From NCBI GenBank assembly GCA_028284195.1, contig JANQSE010000002.1, forward strand, positions 496,001 through 560,000: DNA of 64,000 nt, read 5' to 3'. Each line of letters begins with the position of its first letter. Position 1 is the first letter of the stretch. Source of the DNA: Balneola sp. (GTDB taxonomy: Bacteria > Bacteroidota > Rhodothermia > Balneolales > Balneolaceae). This document shows, in pieces, positions 20,401 through 29,653 of this stretch. The notes beneath the pieces are model-generated. The model was not told the origin of the DNA. It worked only from the letters and a program-made list of their open reading frames with translations, and did no database searches. The position numbers and the translations under genes are program-made.

Positions 20401-20810
20401 AAATTCTGATACTGAATAGAAGAAAGGTTTTTTTCAATTGCGGCCTTTACTAATTCCGGGTCTGCAAGTTGGTCTCTTTCAAGGTCTAAAAAGTAGTTTA
20501 TCTCATCAATATTCTGAGAACGTGCGAATGTGCGATGAAAAGAATCGAAGTCTGTTTCTTTTTTTCTAAAGCTGAACCAGAAGTACAATACTGTGGCACT
20601 TATAATACTGGCTAAAAATGTGAAGGATTTAGCAACTGATGATAAATAAGAGAATTGCTCAATCAGGATTAGAATTAGGAGCAAACCCAGTACCAAAGCT
20701 ATACCGGAAAATATTTGTGCGATAAGCACTTTTTTCTGAAGAGCCTTGAATGCTGAGTAAAGGCTGGCTTTAATCTGATCTGATTTTGATTGGTATTGGT
20801 TCTCTTTCAT
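17433..20810 (-). CDS. DUF4175-family large membrane-anchored coiled-coil protein
   Basis: Two N-terminal TM segments, long extracytoplasmic region, then Gln/Glu-rich coiled coil (QQMLEQMQQMKGNQQQLNEQLQQ). Confidence 0.8.
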   Translation of the reverse strand: MKENQYQSKSDQIKASLYSAFKALQKKVLIAQIFSGIALVLGLLLILILIEQFSYLSSVAKSFTFLASIISATVLYFWFSFRKKETDFDSFHRTFARSQNIDEINYFLDLERDQLADPELVKAAIEKNLSSIQYQNFKQKLNSYKESREQTGFYNRTLKITGMVLLFFIVGGFTFSDATSRAFTFWKTFEKPNPYSFSIKPGNITLEQGSAFSTEIEFEKDNVPKDVTLFVKTDVESEYRSLSMEFAGNAFISIPFNLNNNLEYFVQMDGFRSETYTASVQLRPRFSELISSISPPTYTKLDSTSQSYPFSLIRAYQGSKIFLSAQINKPVPKLEIETVNNSLDTLTHTGKHLFAEFYVTEKDTISFYLEDASGLQNQNNFQFLIEPVIDEYPVVEIIEPATSLELVEPKFLDLIFKATDDFDITRSTLKYELKKAYVNEPVSGNMRLQRPVNGVLQRFEWDLASLELSPLDELTFWVEASDNDGFNGRKTSRSQSITLAVPSLVDYFESLDEKESEIETDLESISESFEEMSEKYKEFQESLKENPNPGYENKRQLEEAQKRQEEVQKKIDELNEKFEEIKKELNENNLLSEETQKAYDELKKLMEEIDDPALREALEMLQQNLDQFTPEQLRQAMEQVEFNEEDFKKRLERTIELFKRLKLMSDLEKLAKSFEDQARQEKELAQNPASPSETENKRREDLEQIEKLREAIDKLSENKSEKNDQQVSEFQKDSKNQLEEDINKEIVEWLEEQKKQQQQGSGQNQQQKKQPNLEQDYQQLANKARNLMQQIGEEEQQINVAGLQYVLYSLLTLSTEQEDLVLHTQATEDRSLAYVEFARDQKNIEQIFNALADSLFELSKSIPPFSNQINTKTIELKRHLKRSLTQMAERSQRNSSVASRQAFGGINDIAFMIANLLEQLQDNSNNGNGNGNGTPQSVQQMLEQMQQMKGNQQQLNEQLQQMINDMQGERLSNDQMERLNQMARQQNEIRKQLQELMQNGGLEGDRAGSELQRMIDEMEDTINDLRGGAVDPTLIERQQNILSRMLDAEKSLQERDEEEKEREGKNSSKFEQTAPPEMTLEELEKQIRSRLNDPNFTKYSPDYQKLIERYFELLKKLQERNIQSP

Positions 20811-20876
20811 AGCTTAAGAAAAGGAAATCCTGCTAAACATATTCTAAAAAACCGTAAATGGAAGTGGATATTGCAG

Positions 20877-21752
20877 TTAAATATCGTTCAGTGAAAATGT
20901 TTCTGAAACGGTATATCTGCGTCCATCAGAAGCCAGTGTAATGATCTCTTTGTAATAATCGTGTTCCAGATAAAGAAAGAAATTGTCGCTTACCGCTCGT
21001 TTTAGAAAACCCTCTTTTTCTTTAAGTGTTTCAGCGGGGTACATGTCATAACCCATCACCCAGGGTAGTGGAACATGAACATGAGTTGGAAGAAGGTCAG
21101 CTACAAAACAGAGTTTTTTACCATCACCTTCGATTAGAGGGAGTTGCTGCCCTAAAGTATGCCCGTTTACCACAATAGCAGATAATCCGTTTTCATATTG
21201 GTGGCTATTGCCAACCAGTTTTATTTTATCGGTTGCTTTAAGTGGTTCAATATTTTCGGGGAGGAAACTTGCTTTTTCCCGGGCATTGGGGTTTGTGGCT
21301 GTTTTCCAGTGAGATTCTGTTACATGGTAGGTAGCATTTGGGAACGTAAGTACGTTTTTTCCATTCTCATCAAAATAGGAAGTACCTCCGCAGTGGTCGA
21401 AGTGTAGATGAGTAAAAATTATATCTGTAACATCATCGAAAGTAAATCCATGCTCGTGAAATGACTTCTCCATGGTGTACCGGGAAAAATCCACTTCATA
21501 TATTTTCATCAGCTTTTCATTGAACTTGGTCCCCAGCCCATTATCAATCAGGTAAAGTTTACCTGTTGTGTTAGATTTTATCAGTAAACAGCGCATGGTC
21601 ATTTGAATGCGGTTGTTTTCATCAGCCGGAATACCTCTTGACCATAGTGTTTTGGGAACGACCCCAAACATTGCCCCGCCATCTAATTTAAAATCTCCGG
21701 TTTCAATGGTGTATAATTCAAAGTTGCCAAGCGTGGTTTTTGATAGGCTCAT
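20877..21752 (-). CDS. MBL-fold metallo-hydrolase
   Basis: DIIFTHLHFDHCGGTSYFDENGKNV is the HxHxDH motif. ATG at 21752 (MSLSKTTLGNFELYTIETGDFKLDGG) preferred over upstream extension. Confidence 0.9.
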   Translation of the reverse strand: MSLSKTTLGNFELYTIETGDFKLDGGAMFGVVPKTLWSRGIPADENNRIQMTMRCLLIKSNTTGKLYLIDNGLGTKFNEKLMKIYEVDFSRYTMEKSFHEHGFTFDDVTDIIFTHLHFDHCGGTSYFDENGKNVLTFPNATYHVTESHWKTATNPNAREKASFLPENIEPLKATDKIKLVGNSHQYENGLSAIVVNGHTLGQQLPLIEGDGKKLCFVADLLPTHVHVPLPWVMGYDMYPAETLKEKEGFLKRAVSDNFFLYLEHDYYKEIITLASDGRRYTVSETFSLNDI

Positions 21753-21853
21753 AGACGATTTTTTCTCGAGAAAATAGGGAAGAGTATATCGGTTCCAAAA
21801 TAGGTCAGGTTTTACATTAGGAATTTTTAATATTTTTAATATTTTTATTTTTA

Positions 21854-21875
21854 TTGTTAGGGTTAACTCTAACAA
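21854..21875. promoter_or_regulatory. 22-bp near-perfect palindrome in the MBL / exported-peptide divergent intergenic region
   Basis: TTGTTAGGGTTAACTCTAACAA: symmetric except for one base pair. Confidence 0.5.
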
Positions 21876-21886
21876 ATACTGTGATT

Positions 21887-22237
21887 ATGAAAAAATTCAA
21901 TATACTTTTATTTGTTATGGCTTTCTTTTTTCTTGTTGGAGGTATTGCGCTTATCAATGTAGAAGATTATAAACCAATAGAAAACCCAGCACTCGAAGAA
22001 CCAATAGCTATAAATGTACTTCTTGACGATGCTACTTTGAATGAGTTCGCATACTTTAAGAAAAGAAGAACGAGTAAAATGAAATGTAGTGATTTTACTT
22101 GGGATTCATCCTGTTCAGGTGAAGGTGGAACTTGTTATGAGCAAGTTTTATATGTCAGCGGTTGTAATATAGCTTGTTTTTCTGGACCATGGGTTAATTG
22201 TGATCAATCAACTGACCCAGGAGAAGGAGAGAATTAG
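21887..22237 (+). CDS. Small exported Cys-rich peptide (NVEALD-like arrangement)
   Basis: MKKFNILLFVMAFFFLVGGIALINVEDYKPIENPALEE leader, then six Cys (MKCSDFTWDSSCSGEGGTCYEQVLYVSGCNIACFSGPWVNCDQ). ATG at 21887. Confidence 0.75.
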   Translation: MKKFNILLFVMAFFFLVGGIALINVEDYKPIENPALEEPIAINVLLDDATLNEFAYFKKRRTSKMKCSDFTWDSSCSGEGGTCYEQVLYVSGCNIACFSGPWVNCDQSTDPGEGEN

Positions 22238-22246
22238 CAAAAAGGT

Positions 22247-23287
22247 ATGAGAATTCCATTATTTTTAGCTTTTCTACTTTTTGTTTACAGCTGTGGTGAA
22301 AAGAAACCTAAGAATAGTCAACCTTTTAAAAACAATCTTTCATTCCAATATTCCTTTGGAGAAGAAGTATTGGGAAGTCCCACATCACTAGCATTTGATG
22401 GGGCCTCCTCAATATTTATAAATAGTATTGGGGATCCATTTGTATATGAGTTTGATCTTCTTGGTAATATTTTAAATAAATATGGTAGAGAAGGTAGGGG
22501 GCCAGGAGAACTACTTGGAGCCAGTTTTATAAGTGCTGATACTGGTGGTCTTTATATATATGATCGATCTCAACTAGATATAATTCGATATTCTAGAAGA
22601 GACTCTAGTTTTAATGAAATAAAAGTAGATACACAGATCCCTGATTTTGAAGTTTATGATAAAAAAGTCTATGTATTCTCGCCCATATCTCTTACGGCGA
22701 AGCTGTCACCAGATTCTGATCGGTTAATCCATATTATTGATGAAAGTGGAGAGGTAATCAACTCATTTGGAGAGTACTTAAACTTTGTTGAAGGAATTCC
22801 ACAGGGTATGAGTTGGCTAGCTATTGAGATTGATAATGATGTTCTCCATTTGGTTTTCAGATACTTTCCTATTTACAGAGCTTATGATCTCAGTGGGAAA
22901 TTATTAAATGAACTTGATCTTTCTGAGATTTCAGATATATCTAAAATAGATGAAAATTATAATGAAGCTAGATATAAAGGAATAGCAAAAGGAGGGTATT
23001 TTGTGTACAGGGCAATGGACGTTGTCAATAATCGTGTGTTTATTTGCAGGATGGAACGTTCTATAAAAATCGATGAGTATTTATTCGAAAATGATGATTT
23101 ATCACTTATTAAAACCCATGAATACGACAGTGATAATTTTACCGAAAGATTTGGTGTAGTAGATTTTTTCTACCATGAAGAATCCAATTCCTTTTTTGTT
23201 CTGGAAATTAATCCATATCCAGTAATGAGTGTTTATAAGATCAATGATCAAAAAAACCCGAACCAACTTAATGATCCGGGTTTATAA
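22247..23287 (+). CDS. 6-bladed beta-propeller lipoprotein
   Basis: Lipobox LLFVYSCGEKK; YGREGRGPGELLGASFI and repeating blade pattern. Confidence 0.8.
   Translation: MRIPLFLAFLLFVYSCGEKKPKNSQPFKNNLSFQYSFGEEVLGSPTSLAFDGASSIFINSIGDPFVYEFDLLGNILNKYGREGRGPGELLGASFISADTGGLYIYDRSQLDIIRYSRRDSSFNEIKVDTQIPDFEVYDKKVYVFSPISLTAKLSPDSDRLIHIIDESGEVINSFGEYLNFVEGIPQGMSWLAIEIDNDVLHLVFRYFPIYRAYDLSGKLLNELDLSEISDISKIDENYNEARYKGIAKGGYFVYRAMDVVNNRVFICRMERSIKIDEYLFENDDLSLIKTHEYDSDNFTERFGVVDFFYHEESNSFFVLEINPYPVMSVYKINDQKNPNQLNDPGL
23250..23283 (-). terminator. Intrinsic terminator of the caa3/ACIII operon, overlapping the convergent gene's 3' end
   Basis: Minus strand AAACCCG...CGGGTTT stem followed by a T tract. 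Confidence 0.7.
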
Positions 23288-23305
23288 AGCTTAGTTAAAT
23301 CGTTT

Positions 23306-23623
23306 CTAGAAAGAAGGAACTACCTCAACCCGGTATAAAGTATCAAGCAATGTTATTGCTACCATTAAAATAAAGAAGGCGAGTGCCCCGACTAATAACA
23401 TGGAGTTGAATTTAGTATCCCAATACAGGTTCATAAAAAATGCCGCTACTAAAAATGCTTTCCCAAAGGCGATAGTTAAAGCAACAATGATATCGAAGGG
23501 TGCCGGAATTTCAACAAAAGCCAGGCCAACCGTTAGTCCGGTAAGAATTGTTAAAGCAATGCCAACAGCCCAAAGTTGCCCTGCTGTTGATACGTGATGT
23601 TCGTGGTGATTGTGTTCGCTCAT
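23306..23623 (-). CDS. Cytochrome c oxidase subunit IV (small, three-TM)
   Basis: Three TM segments; HVSTAGQLWAVGIALTILTGLTVGLAFVEIP; downstream of COX3. Confidence 0.82.
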   Translation of the reverse strand: MSEHNHHEHHVSTAGQLWAVGIALTILTGLTVGLAFVEIPAPFDIIVALTIAFGKAFLVAAFFMNLYWDTKFNSMLLVGALAFFILMVAITLLDTLYRVEVVPSF

Positions 23624-23641
23624 AGTTTCAGTCCTGTAATA

Positions 23642-24295
23642 TCATTCGATTAAATAAAGTAGTGGGAATAAGAAAATCCAGATCACATCAACTAGGTGCC
23701 AGTATAAGCCTGTGATCTCAACGGGAGTATAATACTCACTGCTGAATTCATTTCTTCTTGCCCGTATATAAATCCAGATCATCAAGCCAATACCTACAAT
23801 AATGTGCAGTGCATGGATGCCTGTCATCATATAGTAAATACTGAAGAATACATGTGCCAGCGGATGATCGATACCTTCGTAAGTGTAAAGGCTTTCTCCT
23901 GGAAATATCCCTAAATGAAACTTATGTGTGTACTCGAAATACTTAATGAGGAGGAACACACAAGCAAGCGCAATGGTAATCAAAAGGTTAATTTCTATTC
24001 CTCTTTTCTGATTTTTTTGAGCTGATCGTATAGCCATTGCCACAGTTAAACTACTACCGATCAGAACCACTGTATTTACAGCACCCCATACCGTACTAAG
24101 TTCTTTTGCTGCCATGGTGAACAGTTCAGGGTACCATGCCCTGAAAACTATATATGCACAGAATAAACCACCGAAGAAAAGGATTTCATTAACAATGAAT
24201 ACCCACATTCCCATTTTAGATGCTTCAAACTGCTGATCCGAATCCACAAAGTGGTGCTGTAAGTGAGTCGGATGTGCGTGTGAATGATTAGCCAT
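23642..24295 (-). CDS. ctaE: Cytochrome c oxidase subunit III
   Basis: GMWVFIVNEILFFGGLFCAYIVFR, GIHALHIIVGIGLMIWI, TGLYWHLVDVIWIFLFPLLYL. Confidence 0.95.
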   Translation of the reverse strand: MANHSHAHPTHLQHHFVDSDQQFEASKMGMWVFIVNEILFFGGLFCAYIVFRAWYPELFTMAAKELSTVWGAVNTVVLIGSSLTVAMAIRSAQKNQKRGIEINLLITIALACVFLLIKYFEYTHKFHLGIFPGESLYTYEGIDHPLAHVFFSIYYMMTGIHALHIIVGIGLMIWIYIRARRNEFSSEYYTPVEITGLYWHLVDVIWIFLFPLLYLIE

Positions 24296-24332
24296 TTAAA
24301 TTTCCGAGTTGAGTTTATTAATTAATTTCTTG

Positions 24333-26087
24333 TTACCCTAAACTGTAGTTTTTCCATTGGTCGCGTTCTTCATCAATAATTTCTTTAGCAGATTCAGGAT
24401 CGTGTCCATTAGTATCCACTGCAAGCCCTAGTTGGAATTCTTCCATTGGTTGATGATAATCGTAAGGCCCATGAATTATTACCGGGGTGTGATCGAAGTT
24501 GTGGAAGTCGGGCGGTGAGGTTGCCTGCCATTCCAGCCCGCGGCTATTCCATGGATTAGCCGGAGATTTTGCTCCTTTAAACAATGATTGCATCAAGTAA
24601 TAAAGGATGATAAGGAAGCCAACCCCCAAAATATACGACCCAATGGTTGAAGTTTGGTGGAATGAAGTAAATTGATCAACATAGTTGTAATACCTTCGTG
24701 GCATGCCTTGTGCTCCCATCACAAACTGAGGAAGAAAAGTTACATTGAAACCAACAAAGATTAAAACAGCTGAAATTTTTGCCAGTGTTTCGTTATACAT
24801 TTTGCCGGTCATTTTTGGCCACCAATAATGTAACCCTGCCAGTAAAGCGATCAGGGTTCCACCCATCATTACATAATGGAAGTGGGCAACAACGTAATAA
24901 GTATCATGCAAGTGGATATTTACAGAGAGCGCGCCGAGCATGATTCCTGTAAATCCACCAATCGAGAAAAGGAATAAGAAAATGAAGACATACAACATTG
25001 GAGTATCCATTTTAATGGAGCCTTTATACAATGTAGTTACCCAGTTGAAGATTTTGATACCGGTTGGGATGCCCACCAAAAAAGTAAGGAAGGAGAACAC
25101 TGTTGTTGCTACTGCCGATTGTCCGGAAGTAAACATATGGTGTCCCCAAACAAGGAAACCAATAAATGCAATTGCCAGTGAAGAAAGTGCAATTGCCCAA
25201 TAACCGAAAACGGTTTTCTTAGAAAAAGTGGAAATCACTTCTGAAATAATTCCAAAGCCGGGTACAATCATGATATAAACTGCCGGGTGAGAATAGAACC
25301 AGAAAAAGTGCTGGAATAAAACAGGGTCGCCGCCAATAGCTGGGTCAAAAATTCCAAAACCAAGCCATTTTTCCATAGTTAGCAGTAGTACAGTAATTGC
25401 CAATACAGGAGTTGCCAATACCTGAATAATTGAGGTTGCATACAATGCCCATACATTCAGTGGTAATTTGCTCCAGGTTATGCCGGGTGCGCGCATTTTA
25501 TGTATGGTGGTAATAAAGTTAGTACCTGTTAGTATAGAAGAGAACCCAAGTATAAATACACCCATGGTTATCCATATTACACTGGATGTAGATTGTGTGC
25601 TGTAGGGGGTGTAGAACGTCCATCCGGTATCCAATCCATTTTTTGCAAGAGCAATAAAAGTGAAGATTGCCCCAAGTACATAGATGTAGAAACTGGCTAG
25701 ATTAAGCTTAGGAAAGGCTACATCTTTTGCTCCCAGCTGCATTGGCATAATAAAGTTACCTAGTGCTGCGGGTATAGATGGCACCAGTACAAAGAATACC
25801 ATAATTGCACCATGAAGGGTAAACAACTGGTTATAAGTATCGGCTTCGATAAATGTTTTGGCAGGGGTTAAAAGTTCCGTTCTAAGTAAGATCGCAAGTG
25901 CACCACCTACGGCGAAAAATATAGCAACCGAAACCAGATACATGATTCCGATCTTCTTATGATCTACAGTTGTCATCCATGCCCAAACGCCTTTTTCATC
26001 AGTTAAAAAGGTATTGGTAGGATTATCAGATGGTTTAAAACGCTGAACTTTTAGCGTTTTTTGTGTTGATACTTCAGCAGTAGCCAT
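24333..26087 (-). CDS. ctaD: Cytochrome c oxidase subunit I
   Basis: [61 protein letters not shown]. Confidence 0.97.
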   Translation of the reverse strand: MATAEVSTQKTLKVQRFKPSDNPTNTFLTDEKGVWAWMTTVDHKKIGIMYLVSVAIFFAVGGALAILLRTELLTPAKTFIEADTYNQLFTLHGAIMVFFVLVPSIPAALGNFIMPMQLGAKDVAFPKLNLASFYIYVLGAIFTFIALAKNGLDTGWTFYTPYSTQSTSSVIWITMGVFILGFSSILTGTNFITTIHKMRAPGITWSKLPLNVWALYATSIIQVLATPVLAITVLLLTMEKWLGFGIFDPAIGGDPVLFQHFFWFYSHPAVYIMIVPGFGIISEVISTFSKKTVFGYWAIALSSLAIAFIGFLVWGHHMFTSGQSAVATTVFSFLTFLVGIPTGIKIFNWVTTLYKGSIKMDTPMLYVFIFLFLFSIGGFTGIMLGALSVNIHLHDTYYVVAHFHYVMMGGTLIALLAGLHYWWPKMTGKMYNETLAKISAVLIFVGFNVTFLPQFVMGAQGMPRRYYNYVDQFTSFHQTSTIGSYILGVGFLIILYYLMQSLFKGAKSPANPWNSRGLEWQATSPPDFHNFDHTPVIIHGPYDYHQPMEEFQLGLAVDTNGHDPESAKEIIDEERDQWKNYSLG

Positions 26088-26088
26088 A

Positions 26089-27027
26089 TCACTTAAGCGT
26101 TTTTAGATATTCGATGATATTGGTGATTTCTTCGTCAGAAATACGACCTTCATATGGAGTCATTACGTTACCGTAACCTTTTACAACTTTAGCCCCGGGA
26201 TTCAAGATAGATTCACGAATGTAATTTTCATCAACAGTAACAGTGCTGCCGTCAGCAAGGTTTTCTTCTTTGCCCCAAATACCTTTGAAAGAAGGCCCGA
26301 TACCCTGGGAGCCATCAACTGAGTGGCAAGTTGTACATCCTTGTAACGATATTAGCTGCTCGCCTTGCTCAACTGGGGTTCCTTCTAAACCTCCTCCGTT
26401 TTGCTCTAACCAGGTTTGGAAGTCTTCTTCAGTGTGTACAATTACTTTAGCCAACATATCAGAATGTTTGGTTCCACAATATTCGGTACAAAATATCTGA
26501 GATTCTCCGGTTTCTTCTGCTTCAAACCACACATAGGTATATCTTCCGGGAACAACATCGTGCTTAATCCGGTAATCTGGTACAAAGAAAGAATGAAGCA
26601 CATCACTTGAGCTTAGCACGATTTTTATTGGCCGCCCTTCAGGTACATGAATCTCGTTCAATGTTCGTGCACCATTCTCATATTTCACATTCCAGCCCCA
26701 CTTGTAACCGTTTACCTGAATTTCATAAGCATTATCAGGAACAGACTTGAGGTTTAACCAGCCTGTATAACCCCAGCCAAAAATTACGAACGTGATTAAC
26801 AGCGGGATTACGGACCAGGTAACTTCCAGAGTGTTGTTATGTGTGATTACCGGCGTTTTATCATCTTCTGATTTTCTGCGATACCTGATCGCGAAATAAA
26901 TAAGAGCGAAGGTAATACCAAGTAGTAAAACAAGGCTTGCTTCGTTGATAAAATGGAATAAGGCGTCGGTGCTATCGGCGGTAGGTGATTTTGCTTCAGG
27001 AAGCATGAAATCGAATAGTCTGCCCAT
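26089..27027 (-). CDS. ctaC: Cytochrome c oxidase subunit II with C-terminal cytochrome c domain (caa3-type)
   Basis: CuA motif [12 protein letters not shown]; heme motif [18 protein letters not shown]. Confidence 0.95.
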   Translation of the reverse strand: MGRLFDFMLPEAKSPTADSTDALFHFINEASLVLLLGITFALIYFAIRYRRKSEDDKTPVITHNNTLEVTWSVIPLLITFVIFGWGYTGWLNLKSVPDNAYEIQVNGYKWGWNVKYENGARTLNEIHVPEGRPIKIVLSSSDVLHSFFVPDYRIKHDVVPGRYTYVWFEAEETGESQIFCTEYCGTKHSDMLAKVIVHTEEDFQTWLEQNGGGLEGTPVEQGEQLISLQGCTTCHSVDGSQGIGPSFKGIWGKEENLADGSTVTVDENYIRESILNPGAKVVKGYGNVMTPYEGRISDEEITNIIEYLKTLK

Positions 27028-27860
27028 TAGTTATAATCGAAGTTTTGTGTTTGTTTTTTACGTCTTTCCCGTACCCAAAAAAGGGACAGAAATATACCTA
27101 GAATTATTAGAGTAGCCAAGCCCCCAACCTTCATAATATTCATGGCAAAAGGAACATAGCTGTTAGAATCCGGATCGTATTGATAGCAGTACATAAGCAG
27201 TTTTTCAACCGTACTGCCGATCTTTCCATCAGCAGATTCAAAGAGTGCATTGCGTGTATCAAATTCGTTGTATTTAATGCCATACAGGTAGCGTGTAATT
27301 TTGCCTTCGGGGCTCAACATGATAATGCCCGCACTGTGTGCGTATTCTCCGGTTCCCTGTACTTCTTTGTATTTGAAGCCAATCGCATCAACGACTTTGT
27401 CAATCTCCGGTTTTTTCCCGGTTAAAAAATGCCACCCTTGCTCAGCATTGGTACGCGTAAGTTTGTTGATGTATTCCGTTCGGTACTTTCTTGCTGTTTC
27501 ATGATTTTCTGAAGGATCAATACTAAAAGAAATTATCAGGTAATCTTTACCTGGCTGCCAGGCCAGATCGTCAACAACATCAATCATACCGTCTATCACA
27601 AGTCCGCACAGCATTGGGCATTCAAAATAGAGAGGGTTTAATATAACCGGCTTACCTTTTTCCAGTAAATCGCCTAAACGAATACTGTCACCATTACTAG
27701 TGGCGAATTTGGTATTGAGAGGGATAAATTCTCCCAATTTCTCATCAATACCTACATTTTGCAGTGCTTGCGAAGTGCCCGCATTATCTTGGGCAAAACT
27801 CCATGATGGAAGTTGAAACACTGCAGGCAAAACTAAGGCGTACAGTGCAATACGTTTCAT
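27027..27860 (-). CDS. SCO1/SenC-family copper chaperone
   Basis: KPVILNPLYFECPMLCGLVIDG (CxxxC) and LIISFSIDPSENHETA. Confidence 0.88.
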   Translation of the reverse strand: MKRIALYALVLPAVFQLPSWSFAQDNAGTSQALQNVGIDEKLGEFIPLNTKFATSNGDSIRLGDLLEKGKPVILNPLYFECPMLCGLVIDGMIDVVDDLAWQPGKDYLIISFSIDPSENHETARKYRTEYINKLTRTNAEQGWHFLTGKKPEIDKVVDAIGFKYKEVQGTGEYAHSAGIIMLSPEGKITRYLYGIKYNEFDTRNALFESADGKIGSTVEKLLMYCYQYDPDSNSYVPFAMNIMKVGGLATLIILGIFLSLFWVRERRKKQTQNFDYN

Positions 27861-27863
27861 AAA

Positions 27864-28403
27864 TTAGTTTTCGGCTATTTTATTGATAGCCTCATCAATA
27901 GGGATTCTGTAAATGCCGTTTTCTGCATCAACAACGCCAAAACTATTCAGCGTTTCAGCATCTTTAGCTTTTAGTTCTTTGACGGAAGAAAACTCACTGT
28001 TTACAGAAGCTTCAAGTTGAGCATCGAAATAAGCATCCTGGGAAAACTGGATCAACCAAACAACAATTACGATAACAAGAGCGGTACCTGTAACGGTCCA
28101 GAAAAATAGTCGTTTGTAGTCCAGGTCATCATTATGTACGCCATGGCCTACAGCTGCCGCAAGTTCTTCATCTTCGGTTTTTAGTTCCACATGTTCTCCA
28201 ACAGCGTGGTGATGGCTGGCATGTCCGGAATCAGAACTGGAAAAAATTTCCGATGAACTTTCTTTCAGGGCTTTTACCCATTCCATTACTTCTTCTTTGG
28301 TAACTCCTTTACTTTGTGCGAAGTTATCCAATTCACCAGAGGGAACAGCGATAGCTTCGAGAGCTATTTTTGCTTTAAATTCTGCGCTTTGCTTAGTTGA
28401 CAT
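27864..28403 (-). CDS. Single-TM protein of unknown function with IS3/IS911-OrfA-like N-terminus
   Basis: SAEFKAKIALEAIAVPSGELDNFAQSKGVTKEEVMEWVKALKE resembles transposase HTH sequence; then His-rich linker, TM (TALVIVIVVWLIQFS) and C-terminal tail. Confidence 0.7.
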   Translation of the reverse strand: MSTKQSAEFKAKIALEAIAVPSGELDNFAQSKGVTKEEVMEWVKALKESSSEIFSSSDSGHASHHHAVGEHVELKTEDEELAAAVGHGVHNDDLDYKRLFFWTVTGTALVIVIVVWLIQFSQDAYFDAQLEASVNSEFSSVKELKAKDAETLNSFGVVDAENGIYRIPIDEAINKIAEN

Positions 28404-28416
28404 AAATATTCAGCAA

Positions 28417-29631
28417 TTATTGGTGATAAGATTTTGACAGGCATTCGTCCATTTTAGGGTCGTTTTGCGGAACCATGCTTTCTTTCTTGAATTTGTTAAA
28501 GAAGAATCCAAAAAACATTCCTCCCAATCCTAAGAAAGTAGCTATGTCGATCCAGCTAAAGTGTAGTCCATGAGAAGCATGGTTTGTTGGCATTACGATC
28601 CAATAAATTTCAAGGAAATGGATAACCAATACAATTACAGAAACAGCACCAAGCATTATTCGGCTGTGTTTTGCTTCTCTGTTTAAGAGCAGTAAAAATG
28701 GCAATGCAAAGCGGAAGATCAGTAACCCATAAGCAATATATTCATATCCACCTTCCAGCCTGTGATAAAACCACAATGTTTCTTCAGGAAGGTTAGCATA
28801 ATAAATGAGCAAAAACTGGCTGAACGCGATATAAGCATAGAATACAGTAAAGGCAAAAAACCAGGCCCCGAGATCGTATATATGAACTTGTTGTATGGTG
28901 TTTTTTAACAGGCCTTGTCTTTGTAAAAAGAATACCAGTAAGATCATTACAGGCCAAAACGCCTGGAAATTGATGGCAAAGAAATACACACCAAACATGG
29001 TTGAGAACCAGTGTGGATCCAGCGACATCAACCAGTCGAAACCGGCAAAAGCAACGGATAGTGCAAATAGTGGGATACCCGGTGCACTAACTTTTCTCAT
29101 CAATGTTGTAATACCCCAGTTACTGGTTTTGTCGAGCTCTACAGAAGCCTTATATAACTTGTGGCCCAGCCATCCCCAGAGTGCAAAGTAAATTACCTGG
29201 CGAATGATGAAGAATGTGGAGTTTAGATATGCTGATTTGCCATATAAAATTTTATCGAACTCGGAACTTGCTTTATCCAATACCTCAGGATGAGCCCAGT
29301 GATACAAGTTATGCATCCCTAAAATAACAGGGATGAAGAAAATAGCCCAGATCCAGATGTTGGAGGAGAAAACCTCAAAAATACGACGAAAAACAGTACC
29401 CCAGGATGCTTTGGTTACATGGTGAAGCATAATGGAGATTAATGCTGAGAGAGCGATGCCGCCGAAAAATGTAAAACTGACAACGTAGGAGAAGAAAAAC
29501 TGATCAGCATTCATAAAGTACCCGATCAGGCTTGCAATCAATCCTGCAAAACCCAGTCCAAAAGCAGCACGTGGAATCATACTTTCTTGTGGAAATTCGA
29601 GGGAATCGGTAATGGTTGGCTTATGACTCAT
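28417..29631 (-). CDS. actF: Alternative complex III subunit ActF
   Basis: About ten TM segments; FSSNIWIWAIFFIPVILGMHNLYHWAHPE; position after ActE. Confidence 0.88.
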   Translation of the reverse strand: MSHKPTITDSLEFPQESMIPRAAFGLGFAGLIASLIGYFMNADQFFFSYVVSFTFFGGIALSALISIMLHHVTKASWGTVFRRIFEVFSSNIWIWAIFFIPVILGMHNLYHWAHPEVLDKASSEFDKILYGKSAYLNSTFFIIRQVIYFALWGWLGHKLYKASVELDKTSNWGITTLMRKVSAPGIPLFALSVAFAGFDWLMSLDPHWFSTMFGVYFFAINFQAFWPVMILLVFFLQRQGLLKNTIQQVHIYDLGAWFFAFTVFYAYIAFSQFLLIYYANLPEETLWFYHRLEGGYEYIAYGLLIFRFALPFLLLLNREAKHSRIMLGAVSVIVLVIHFLEIYWIVMPTNHASHGLHFSWIDIATFLGLGGMFFGFFFNKFKKESMVPQNDPKMDECLSKSYHQ

Positions 29632-29653
29632 TGTATTTTTTTAAGCTGTTTTC

